A stretch of 35,347 nucleotides of DNA, taken from positions 1 through 35,347 of IMG/VR virus record IMGVR_UViG_3300030104_001765. One strand, given 5' to 3'. This document shows, piece after piece, positions 14,043 through 19,414 of the stretch; position 1 is the stretch's first letter; each line of letters opens with the position of its first letter. The position numbers and the translations under genes were made by a program. Source of the stretch: a virus. The notes below the pieces were generated by a model that was not told where the DNA came from, searched no databases, and worked only from the letters and a program-made list of their open reading frames with translations.

Positions 14043-15038
14043 CTAAAATAATCCTTTAGCAGTGTCAGAAACTTTGACCTTCTTTTCAGCCTGTCTCAGT
14101 TTCTTAGCTGTAGATTTTCTAGCCTTGTCATCCTTCTTGAGATTGTCTTGAGATTTTGCATCTATGATGTCTTTTCTCAAGTCAGCTACAGTTGATCTTA
14201 GATCATCATCATCACCCAATAGATATTCATCTACTGAATCAAGCATATCTCTAAGGTCGTTATAGCTACCATCCCTCAATGGATTCTTGGTTTTGTTTTT
14301 GGGATCAAACTTTTCCAATCCTCTTGCTAACCTTTGAATTCCATCAATCAGCTTTTTGGCAGTATGCCTATCAGCATTTTTCTTTACATTATTTTCTTTT
14401 TCTTGGTAATCAGAAATAATGTTGGATTTAAGGTTAGAAGATATTTGAACTCTAATATCATCAGAATTGAATTCATTTATTTTCCCTTCTTCAAAAATAA
14501 AAATATATCTTGCTCTCAATTCATCAGGAGAAAGATAATCTGAACGATCAAACATCTTTCCTAAACCAATGTTTTTCTGCCTGACTTCTTCAATCGCATC
14601 GTCATAATCATTAATGATTTTTTCGACTGCTTTTTCAAAGTCTCTTTGATATTTTTTTACTTCTTCTTTAAACCAATCAGTCTTTTTGGATGGAAGCAAT
14701 CTCCAATCACCCTTTTTGACTTGTCTTCCTTTGTCTCCAAAGATATAGGATTTTCCTTCACCCAAAACTTGATCATCAGCATCAATCCACGGAAGAGTAT
14801 GTTTATACATAACTTGATTCCTAAATTTTTTGCCAATTTTGATCGGTTCTGCAAGACGTTCTTTTTTCAATAAATGCTTCTGTACTTTTACTAAATCAGG
14901 ATCAGCATCTTTACTATCTGCTAATTCATTCCTAGTTTGAGTATCAGATTTTATCCCACTATAAGTTTTTATAGTGACTCGAACTTTTGTGCAAGATTCT
15001 GATAGTGCAGTTTTCTTGCTATTGTTTTTCTTACTCAT
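14043..15038 (-). CDS. Helical middle protein of the MoxR-VWA cluster (DUF3150-like?)
   Basis: A 331-residue protein; start MSKKNNSKKTALSE at ATG 15038 after ATGGAGAATCAAT. N-terminal part: VRVTIKTYSGIKSD, then VQKHLLKKERL, then HTLPWIDADDQVL. The middle is long-helical (FKEEVKKYQRDFEKAVEKII, then DYLSPDELRARYIFIF), and the C-terminus is lysine-rich. The layout (WSG/YSG start, LPW segment, helix pair around Y-P/S-x-E-E-L) recalls the DUF3150-type proteins often encoded between phage CobS-like and CobT-like genes, which is also its position here. The family call is tentative; membership in the MoxR-VWA module rests on position. Confidence 0.75.
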   Translation of the reverse strand: MSKKNNSKKTALSESCTKVRVTIKTYSGIKSDTQTRNELADSKDADPDLVKVQKHLLKKERLAEPIKIGKKFRNQVMYKHTLPWIDADDQVLGEGKSYIFGDKGRQVKKGDWRLLPSKKTDWFKEEVKKYQRDFEKAVEKIINDYDDAIEEVRQKNIGLGKMFDRSDYLSPDELRARYIFIFEEGKINEFNSDDIRVQISSNLKSNIISDYQEKENNVKKNADRHTAKKLIDGIQRLARGLEKFDPKNKTKNPLRDGSYNDLRDMLDSVDEYLLGDDDDLRSTVADLRKDIIDAKSQDNLKKDDKARKSTAKKLRQAEKKVKVSDTAKGLF

Positions 15039-15076
15039 ATTGATTCTCCATAAGTAAAATTTAATTAACTGATTCA

Positions 15077-15130
15077 TAATCCTTTCGAAGTATCTCATCA
15101 GGCATGACTACTAATGTCATACGAGGATTA
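15077..15130 (-). ncRNA. Type III hammerhead ribozyme C
   Basis: Minus-strand RNA. Stem III (open): UAAUCCU (15130-15124) with AGGAUUA (15083-15077). C17 at 15123, cut expected between 15123 and 15122. Stem I: GUAUGAC (15122-15116) with GUCAUGC (15108-15102), one U-G pair, loop AUUAGUA. Core CUGAUGA (15101-15095). Stem II is minimal: GA/UC closing a UACU loop (15094-15087). GAA (15086-15084). It sits between the three-way structure at 15129-15207 and the ribosome site of the gene at 15038; two bases are shared with that structure's outer helix. Confidence 0.9.
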
Positions 15131-15207
15131 CACAATGGCGGATAAGGTATAGGAGAATCAAAAAAGACCCTTATCCCCTGATAAAAATCAGGTAGTGCCA
15201 TTGTGTA
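15129..15207 (-). ncRNA. Three-way-junction RNA element with anti-Shine-Dalgarno loop
   Basis: Outer helix TACACAATGGC/GCCATTGTGTA (15129-15139 with 15197-15207, 11 bp, perfect). Inside it are GGATAAGG/CCTTATCC (15140-15147 with 15169-15176) and CCTGAT/ATCAGG (15177-15182 with 15187-15192, 4-base loop). Helices abut without linkers except TAGT at 15193-15196. On the leftward RNA the larger loop contains UUGAUUCUCC (15161-15152), a 10-base perfect complement of GGAGAAUCAA in the leader of the next gene (15049-15040) and of the gene at 16912 (16922-16913). It begins 20 bases after the MoxR stop. Confidence 0.7.
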
Positions 15208-15227
15208 TCAAGTTTTGATTAGATCAC

Positions 15228-16316
15228 TTAAACCAAGATGTCTTGGTTTTTAATGTGCCAATCAATGAAAACCGAAGTTTCCTTGAATTTTGATTCTTTA
15301 GTTGTGAGTGCTTTGACAAACAAAACTGAAAACTCTTTAGCATCAAAACGCTCTATATAAGTCAGAGCATTTTCAAATTGCTTTGGAGTTTCAACTGCAT
15401 TGATCAGAGATGCAACACTTGCATATTGCAGTTCTGTCCTTTCAGGCAGTTTTGCTGTTTTTGGACTCTTGAGAATTTTAGTTGGCGATTCCAATTCATT
15501 TTGGAATGCACAAAAAGTTTCAAACTCTCTAGCGACTGTTTCACCCAAGTAAGATTCCAACACTGGTTGTATCAGTGATCGTCTAAGATCACCAGTCAGC
15601 ATTTCACTTACTTGATGCCAAATTCTTGGTGCGGGAAATCCACCCTCTTTCTTAGCATCAAATTGATGTAAGAATTGAGGTTGGAAAGTTAAGAATGCCA
15701 GTATGTCAGCATTGATATCATTCCCATATCCCCACTCTAACCACTCATTCGTATCAGGAACTAATTCCAAAGTTAAACAAGCAGATTGAAAGTGAGTCAA
15801 GATTCTTTGTGCACCCGCTCTATCGGTTGAATGATTACCCGCAAGGATAATTTTCCAACCAGTAGGCAAAACATAATCAGTGCCAATGCGACCTTCAAAA
15901 GTCAGTTGGCGAATTGTGTTTTGTAGTGCGGGAGTTGCTTGGGCTACTTCATCCAAAAACAAAAGACCTTTACTGTTTTTATCTGTAGGCAGATTATCCA
16001 GTAATGCCCTTTTCTGACTGCCAGTCTTATCATCGATATATGGCAATCCTGAAAAGTCTATTGGCTCATACATGGCGACCCTAAAATCAGCGAAACCAAA
16101 TTCATTTTTCTTTGGCTTCACATTATAGATTGGTCTATCCTTATGATCCCTGATCAGTTTCAGTTTAGATTTGTCAGCAATAGTCTGAGCAATCTCAAAG
16201 ACTAGAGAGGATTTACCGATAGCGGGACTTCCTTTTATGAAAGGCACACTGCTCGATGCATTCTCTAAGTTATGTAAGATTACTTCGACTAGTTCACTAG
16301 CTTTTAATTTACTCAT
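15228..16316 (-). CDS. MoxR-like AAA+ ATPase (CobS-like)
   Basis: A 362-residue ATPase. Walker A GSPAIGKSS (29-37), Walker B LLFLDE (118-123), and a sensor-1 region IILAGN with Asn161 followed by HSTDRAGA. The insert before Walker B (EPIDFSGLPYIDD, 84-96) is typical of MoxR-type proteins. The C-terminal lid is longer than in minimal MoxR. MoxR ATPases drive partner VWA proteins in chelatase-like or chaperone-like remodelling; the partner is probably the VWA protein two genes downstream. Leader CATAGGAGAAAATT before ATG 16316; hammerhead ribozyme D lies just upstream. Confidence 0.92.
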   Translation of the reverse strand: MSKLKASELVEVILHNLENASSSVPFIKGSPAIGKSSLVFEIAQTIADKSKLKLIRDHKDRPIYNVKPKKNEFGFADFRVAMYEPIDFSGLPYIDDKTGSQKRALLDNLPTDKNSKGLLFLDEVAQATPALQNTIRQLTFEGRIGTDYVLPTGWKIILAGNHSTDRAGAQRILTHFQSACLTLELVPDTNEWLEWGYGNDINADILAFLTFQPQFLHQFDAKKEGGFPAPRIWHQVSEMLTGDLRRSLIQPVLESYLGETVAREFETFCAFQNELESPTKILKSPKTAKLPERTELQYASVASLINAVETPKQFENALTYIERFDAKEFSVLFVKALTTKESKFKETSVFIDWHIKNQDILV

Positions 16317-16348
16317 AATTTTCTCCTATGTTATGTAAATTAGATTGG

Positions 16349-16400
16349 TGCTGTTTCATGCTTTCGCAATCATCAGTAGGAATTACATTCCTATACAGCA
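16349..16400 (-). ncRNA. Type III hammerhead ribozyme D
   Basis: Minus-strand RNA. Stem III (open): UGCUGU (16400-16395) with ACAGCA (16354-16349). A17 at 16394, cut expected between 16394 and 16393. Stem I: UAGGAAU-GUA-AUUCCUA (16393-16377), 7 bp perfect. Core CUGAUGA (16376-16370). Stem II: UUGC-GAAA-GCAU with a GNRA loop; its first pair is U-U instead of the usual G-C, the one non-ideal feature. GAA (16357-16355). It leads into the ribosome site of the MoxR gene. A possible promoter (TTGACC at 16409-16404, TGTAAT at 16387-16382) overlaps it. Confidence 0.84.
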
Positions 16401-16437
16401 AGGGGTCAAATATTGACTGGTCAATATTCAACCCCTT
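16400..16437. promoter_or_regulatory. 20-bp palindromic operator, copy 8, inside a 38-bp inverted repeat
   Basis: The core at 16409-16428 is the exact consensus. The flanks AAGGGGTCA and TCAACCCCTT extend the symmetry to 18-base arms with two mismatches. It lies 10 bases after the stop of the gene at 16448 on the leftward RNA, so it could also fold as a 3' hairpin. On the minus strand it runs into TTGACC. Confidence 0.88.
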
Positions 16438-16447
16438 TGATTATTTA

Positions 16448-16912
16448 TTAAATGCTTTCGTGATGCTTAATGTAAACCAAACATCTTTTATATGCTTCTT
16501 CATATTCATCACAGAAATGATTATCAAAATAAGGATCGTTTATGTCATCGTTATCCCCAAAGTCATCTGAGTAAACCCATGTCGTATAAACATCGTCATC
16601 ACCATCCCAAAACACAGTTAAGTAGCTATGCTTCTTTAGTAGTGCATTGATTTTTCTTCTGAAGCTATACTCAGTCTCAACCTGTTCAATTTCTTTTTTG
16701 AATTGTTTACGACAAGCAACAAGATCATTTATTGATTCTTCATAATCAGCGATTATTTGTTTCAACCTTTTTCTTTCTTTGGTGATTGCTTTATTCACCT
16801 CATCAAGCCTAGACTTAGAAGTTTTATTTTGTGCTGTTAGGTATTGTTTATAGTTATCGTGAACTATCAATTCCCATGTAGGCACATTGAATTTTTTATT
16901 TATTATTTTCAT
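16448..16912 (-). CDS. Hypothetical coiled-coil protein, 154 residues
   Basis: Start ATG 16912 (MKIINKKFNVPTWELIVHD) after ATGGAGAATCAA. In-frame codons further upstream lie inside ribozyme B and are not coding. Residues about 30-75 form a coiled coil (EVNKAITKERKRLKQIIADY, then ESINDLVACRKQFKKEIEQ). The C-terminal part is acidic and aromatic (FWDGDDDVYTTWVYSDDFGD). Function unknown. Confidence 0.78.
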   Translation of the reverse strand: MKIINKKFNVPTWELIVHDNYKQYLTAQNKTSKSRLDEVNKAITKERKRLKQIIADYEESINDLVACRKQFKKEIEQVETEYSFRRKINALLKKHSYLTVFWDGDDDVYTTWVYSDDFGDNDDINDPYFDNHFCDEYEEAYKRCLVYIKHHESI

Positions 16913-16936
16913 TTGATTCTCCATATGAAAGTTATT

Positions 16937-16994
16937 ATCAAGACCCAATCTTTCGATTGGGTTTCGCCTGAGTTTCACAGGCTCATCAGTTGAT
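16937..16994 (-). ncRNA. Type I hammerhead ribozyme B
   Basis: The cleanest of the four. Minus-strand RNA, starting at the base after the TAA stop of the gene at 16995. Stem I: AUCAA (16994-16990) with UUGAU (16941-16937). Core CUGAUGA (16989-16983). Stem II: GCCUG-UGAAACU-CAGGC (16982-16966), 5 bp perfect. GAA (16965-16963). Stem III: ACCCAAUC (16962-16955) with GAUUGGGU (16950-16943), GAAA loop. C17 at 16942, cut expected between 16942 and 16941. The leader of the next gene follows. Confidence 0.93.
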
Positions 16995-17480
16995 TTAAAA
17001 GTCAGCTATTGCATTCAGATCAGTGCCACTAACGAACTCGCTAGATTCAAAAACTTTCTCAGCAAAATCGGGATCAAAACTATCGTCAGATAGTTTCAAT
17101 GTTTGTTCCCAACTGTAGCTAAAATCTGAATCAGTCACATAACAATGCTGATTCTCGTTTTTCCTTCTAACCAAGACTTGCTCATGATTTCTCTGAGCAA
17201 TCCTAAAGTCATAACCTAGTGCATCAAGAATGCCATTGATTCTTTCTCTAGTGGTTGGTGTATGCCATCCGCATAGATCAATAATCTGAGTAGATTTTAA
17301 TCCCTGACATTCAGGCAATGTTGATCTAGTGATTTCAGCTATGCGATTTCCATGCAGATAAAATGTAGCGACTTCATCGTACTTATATCCTACCTTTTGG
17401 ATTTCTACTTCAGTATTAGACTTCTTGTATTGCTCAAAATTCACAAATGCTTCTGAACTTTCTTTAGTAATTTTTCTCAT
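16995..17480 (-). CDS. Hypothetical protein, first gene of the leftward cluster, 161 residues
   Basis: Begins MRKITKESSEAFVNFEQYKK and contains the segments KSNTEVEIQ, TFYLHGNRIAEI and CGWHTPTTRERINGIL. This order (KITKE, KSNT, LYLHGNxIA, a GWxxxTTxERLNGI block) recurs in small phage proteins of unknown function that often lead early clusters. The C-terminal half (FRIAQRNHEQVLVRRKNENQ, then an acidic tail) is more variable. Leader AATAGGAGAAAAAATT. It heads the cluster that contains the ribozymes. Confidence 0.85.
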   Translation of the reverse strand: MRKITKESSEAFVNFEQYKKSNTEVEIQKVGYKYDEVATFYLHGNRIAEITRSTLPECQGLKSTQIIDLCGWHTPTTRERINGILDALGYDFRIAQRNHEQVLVRRKNENQHCYVTDSDFSYSWEQTLKLSDDSFDPDFAEKVFESSEFVSGTDLNAIADF

Positions 17481-17510
17481 AATTTTTTCTCCTATTATGA
17501 ATTGGGTTAA

Positions 17511-17550
17511 TTCCCATTAATCACACTCATATGAATATGATTAAGGGGAA
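17511..17550 (-). ncRNA. 5'-leader hairpin of the gene at 17480
   Basis: Minus-strand RNA UUCCCCUUAAUCA (17550-17538) with UGAUUAAUGGGAA (17523-17511), 12 of 13 positions paired. It shares position, sequence and the same C-U mismatch with the hairpin at 12320-12358, with changed but still paired bases elsewhere. The distal GGGAAUUAACCC could refold on itself. Confidence 0.65.
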
Positions 17551-17552
17551 CA

Positions 17553-17597
17553 AACTGTATTGCGAGAGCGAGGGGAGAAACCCCACTCTCGCCAGTT
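17553..17597 (-). ncRNA. GC-rich hairpin upstream of the gene at 17480
   Basis: AACTG/CAGTT (17553-17557 with 17593-17597), GCGAGAG/CTCTCGC (17562-17568 with 17586-17592) and GGGG/CCCC inside. On the leftward RNA it contains UUUCUCC (complement of 17574-17580), matching GGAGAAA of the next ribosome site over 7 bases. Confidence 0.55.
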
Positions 17598-18215
17598 ATA
17601 AATAAATTCTTTGGACTATTCATATAGACCACGCAATGCTCATTATGATTTTCATCTTGGCTTTCTTGGTGCGTGTCTTTCGAGATAAAGATAATTAATG
17701 TTCTTGATGTGATCTAAGTCACCCTGATATTTGAATCGGCAACCATGACATCGCTATCAATCTGCTTTCATCGACTGCTCAAAATTTCCTAAAAAATTTA
17801 TTGGCTATCGGGTTCAAGAATCTCACTTATCTCGAAGATGCTTCCAAGTCCCCCTTTAGAGACTTACATTTTCGGATTCCCATCCTTGTGCTGTTGGCAT
17901 TTGTTTCAGCCCTAGATTTGAATTGTCAGTAATGAGAAATCTACAAACTCATTTTTTACCCAGTGAAACTTATACCTCAGAGGTGTCCACTTTATCGATA
18001 CCACCGCATCGACTCGGTCAAGAAATTCTGACTTTCTTCAGGACTGTGATCTTATCTACTTGTTTAAACTGGTCTTGTCCCTGTCAACCAAAATCTGATT
18101 TAACCTTATCGGTATCAGATACAAAACAAATATATCAAATGGGTAGTTTATTGCAATCAATAAGTACATATAAATACATACAAATTAGATGCACATTCAG
18201 AGCCATCAGAAAGTA
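17598..18215. other. Divergent intergenic control region, no confident gene
   Basis: About 620 bases between the leftward cluster and the late genes. The minus strand has short CxxC-containing frames (for example RCHGCRFKYQGDLDHIKNIN at about 17740-17680, and KCKSLKGDLEASS at about 17865-17830), each interrupted by stops, which may be remnants of a zinc-finger or HNH-type gene. A plus frame at 17923-18216 lacks a ribosome site and family features. The 11-mer TATCGGTATCA occurs at 18107-18117 and again at 18244-18254, inside the late promoter. Confidence 0.5.
17664..17676 (-). repeat. 13-bp element shared by the two leftward units (copy 2)
   Basis: ACACGCACCAAGA on the minus strand, followed by AAGCCAAG. 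Identical over 13 bases to 9608-9620. It lies upstream of the gene at 17480 as copy 1 lies upstream of the gene at 9488. Confidence 0.6.
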
Positions 18216-18235
18216 AATAATGACTGGTCAATATT
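18216..18235. promoter_or_regulatory. 20-bp palindromic operator, copy 9, next to the late promoter
   Basis: AATAATGAC-TG-GTCAATATT, one mismatch. It overlaps by one base the -35 box of the promoter at 18235-18263, so its centre is about 45 bases before the expected transcription start. Confidence 0.85.
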
Positions 18236-18263
18236 TGAATGCATATCGGTATCATTTTGTAAT
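18235..18263 (+). promoter_or_regulatory. Candidate promoter of the late (packaging/head) genes
   Basis: TTGAAT (18235-18240), 17-base spacer, TGTAAT (18258-18263). The spacer contains the 11-mer TATCGGTATCA, also present at 18107. The first late gene starts at 18301. Confidence 0.65.
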
Positions 18264-18300
18264 CTTGATCGGGGGGAGTTGAGCATCATATAATCAGTCT

Positions 18301-18762
18301 ATGACTGATCGACCTAAACTGAAATCAATCCCTACTCTAACCAGTAAGCAAGAACTATTCTGTCAAGAATACATCAAAGGCAATTCAGCATCAGATGCAT
18401 ACAGGAAGATATACAACGTCAAGCAAGGAACAAAAGACAGCACTGTTCACAGATCAGCACATGAACTCCTAAACAACCCCAAGATATCCTCAAGGGTACA
18501 AACACTAACCGCTAGAAAAGAACAGAATTTACAGACCTCTGTCCACTCTCTCTCTCGCTACATTGTTGAGCGTCTAGTGGAAGAAACCAAAGGCGATAAC
18601 CCAAGCAGTAGACTGAAGGCACTCGAACTCTTAGGCAAGCACAGAGAGATCGATATATTTAATCCTGAGTCTAAGGTAAATGTCACAGTCAACAACAACA
18701 AGACCACTTCAGAACTCGAAGCAGAGATCAAAGAGAAACTGAAACTGGTCATCTCTGACTAG
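18301..18762 (+). CDS. Terminase small subunit
   Basis: A 153-residue protein. Residues about 13-60 (LTSKQELFCQEYIKGNSASD, then AYRKIYNVKQGT) match the N-terminal DNA-binding part of Terminase_2/P27-type small subunits (LTxKQExFxxEYxxxxNAxxAYxxA), then HELLNNPKISSRVQ. The C-terminal helix region follows with SSRLKALELLGKHREIDIF. It recognises the packaging site and hands DNA to the large subunit encoded at 20612. No ribosome site is close to ATG 18301: GGGGGGAG lies 22 bases upstream, so the start is slightly uncertain. Confidence 0.87.
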   Translation: MTDRPKLKSIPTLTSKQELFCQEYIKGNSASDAYRKIYNVKQGTKDSTVHRSAHELLNNPKISSRVQTLTARKEQNLQTSVHSLSRYIVERLVEETKGDNPSSRLKALELLGKHREIDIFNPESKVNVTVNNNKTTSELEAEIKEKLKLVISD

Positions 18763-18989
18763 AACTATCCGCACCAGTAGAAAGACCCCCCCTTGCGTAC
18801 ACGCATAAATATAGAAGATACGACCCCTACACCCCCCCTACACGCACTTGGGACTCCTAGCTCATTGTAAATAGAGTTTTGCACAAAAGATTCCCAATTT
18901 TTATGACCCCCCCCTTCTTCTTTTCTTTGGTCTACCATTTTGATACCATTTACCCTTATGAATCAGGAATTAGCTCAAGGAATCCTAGT
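18763..18989. other. C-tract-rich gap after the small terminase gene
   Basis: No gene. Three C runs of 7, 7 and 8 bases (18786, 18832 and 18907 regions). The first two are each followed by a TACACGCA-like step (TTGCGTACACGCA, TACACGCAC). In an AT-rich genome this local composition stands out. Being next to the small terminase, it could be a packaging (cos/pac) site, which is speculation. Confidence 0.4.
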
Positions 18990-19229
18990 GTGGAAAAAAA
19001 TTTAACAAAAAAACAGGCGGATTTACTGGAATTTGTGGAAAATTACTGGCTTGAACGCTACTGTGCGCCTACATACAAGGAAATTGCGGAAAATTTGGGT
19101 GTAAAAAGCGTGGGATGGGTGCATTCTTTGGTCAATGAGCTGGTTTCTAAGGGCATTTTACTAAAAAAGGGGCATCGAACCCTCCGACCAGCGCACCTCA
19201 CGCAGAAAAGCCTTGACAAGAAACTGTGA
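18990..19229 (+). CDS. LexA-like winged helix-turn-helix protein without peptidase domain
   Basis: 79 residues from GTG 18990, which has AAGGA 8 bases upstream. Residues 5-65 (LTKKQADLLEFVENYWLERY, then APTYKEIAENLGVKSVGWVH, then LVNELVSKGILLKKGHRTLR) match the LexA DNA-binding domain, including the APTxxEIA block and recognition helix SVGWVHSLVNEL. The S24 self-cleavage domain of LexA is absent. It could be a phage transcription factor acting on the late genes or on host SOS genes. A longer in-frame start at 18879 is unlikely. Confidence 0.82.
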   Translation: MEKNLTKKQADLLEFVENYWLERYCAPTYKEIAENLGVKSVGWVHSLVNELVSKGILLKKGHRTLRPAHLTQKSLDKKL

Positions 19230-19310
19230 AGAGGTGTTAAATACTATAATCCAGTGGATATACCGTCTCTAGTAAGTTACCAACTGGTTAAATACTAGAT
19301 AGTTAAGAGA

Positions 19311-19338
19311 TTGGTATAGATATAGCTGGTAATATACT
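19311..19338 (+). promoter_or_regulatory. Possible promoter before the HNH nuclease gene
   Basis: TTGGTA (19311-19316), 16-base spacer, TATACT (19333-19338). The surrounding 19230-19414 gap has repeated GGTTAAATACTA and GGTATTAG steps. Moderate match only. Confidence 0.45.
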
Positions 19339-19414
19339 AGGTGGTATTAGTGATTTGGAAAGTGGTATGGAGAATATTGTTTGCCCTGTTGTTCTACATT
19401 GGGTTTGAGTTCAA

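Noticed and set aside
14450-14780. Several CUGAUGA-like strings on the minus strand inside the gene at 14043
   Set aside because: They lie in coding sequence and have no GAAA segment or flanking helices in the required places.
16913-16978. N-terminal extension of the protein at 16448
   Set aside because: These codons are hammerhead B and the ribosome site itself; ATG 16912 after GGAG is the real start.
17800-17840. GGTTCAAG-containing segment as a tRNA T-arm
   Set aside because: No matching T-stem, anticodon arm or acceptor stem could be formed; no tRNA seen in the window.
17923-18216. 97-codon plus-strand frame before the late promoter
   Set aside because: No ribosome site, unusual composition, and it runs into operator copy 9; treated as non-coding.
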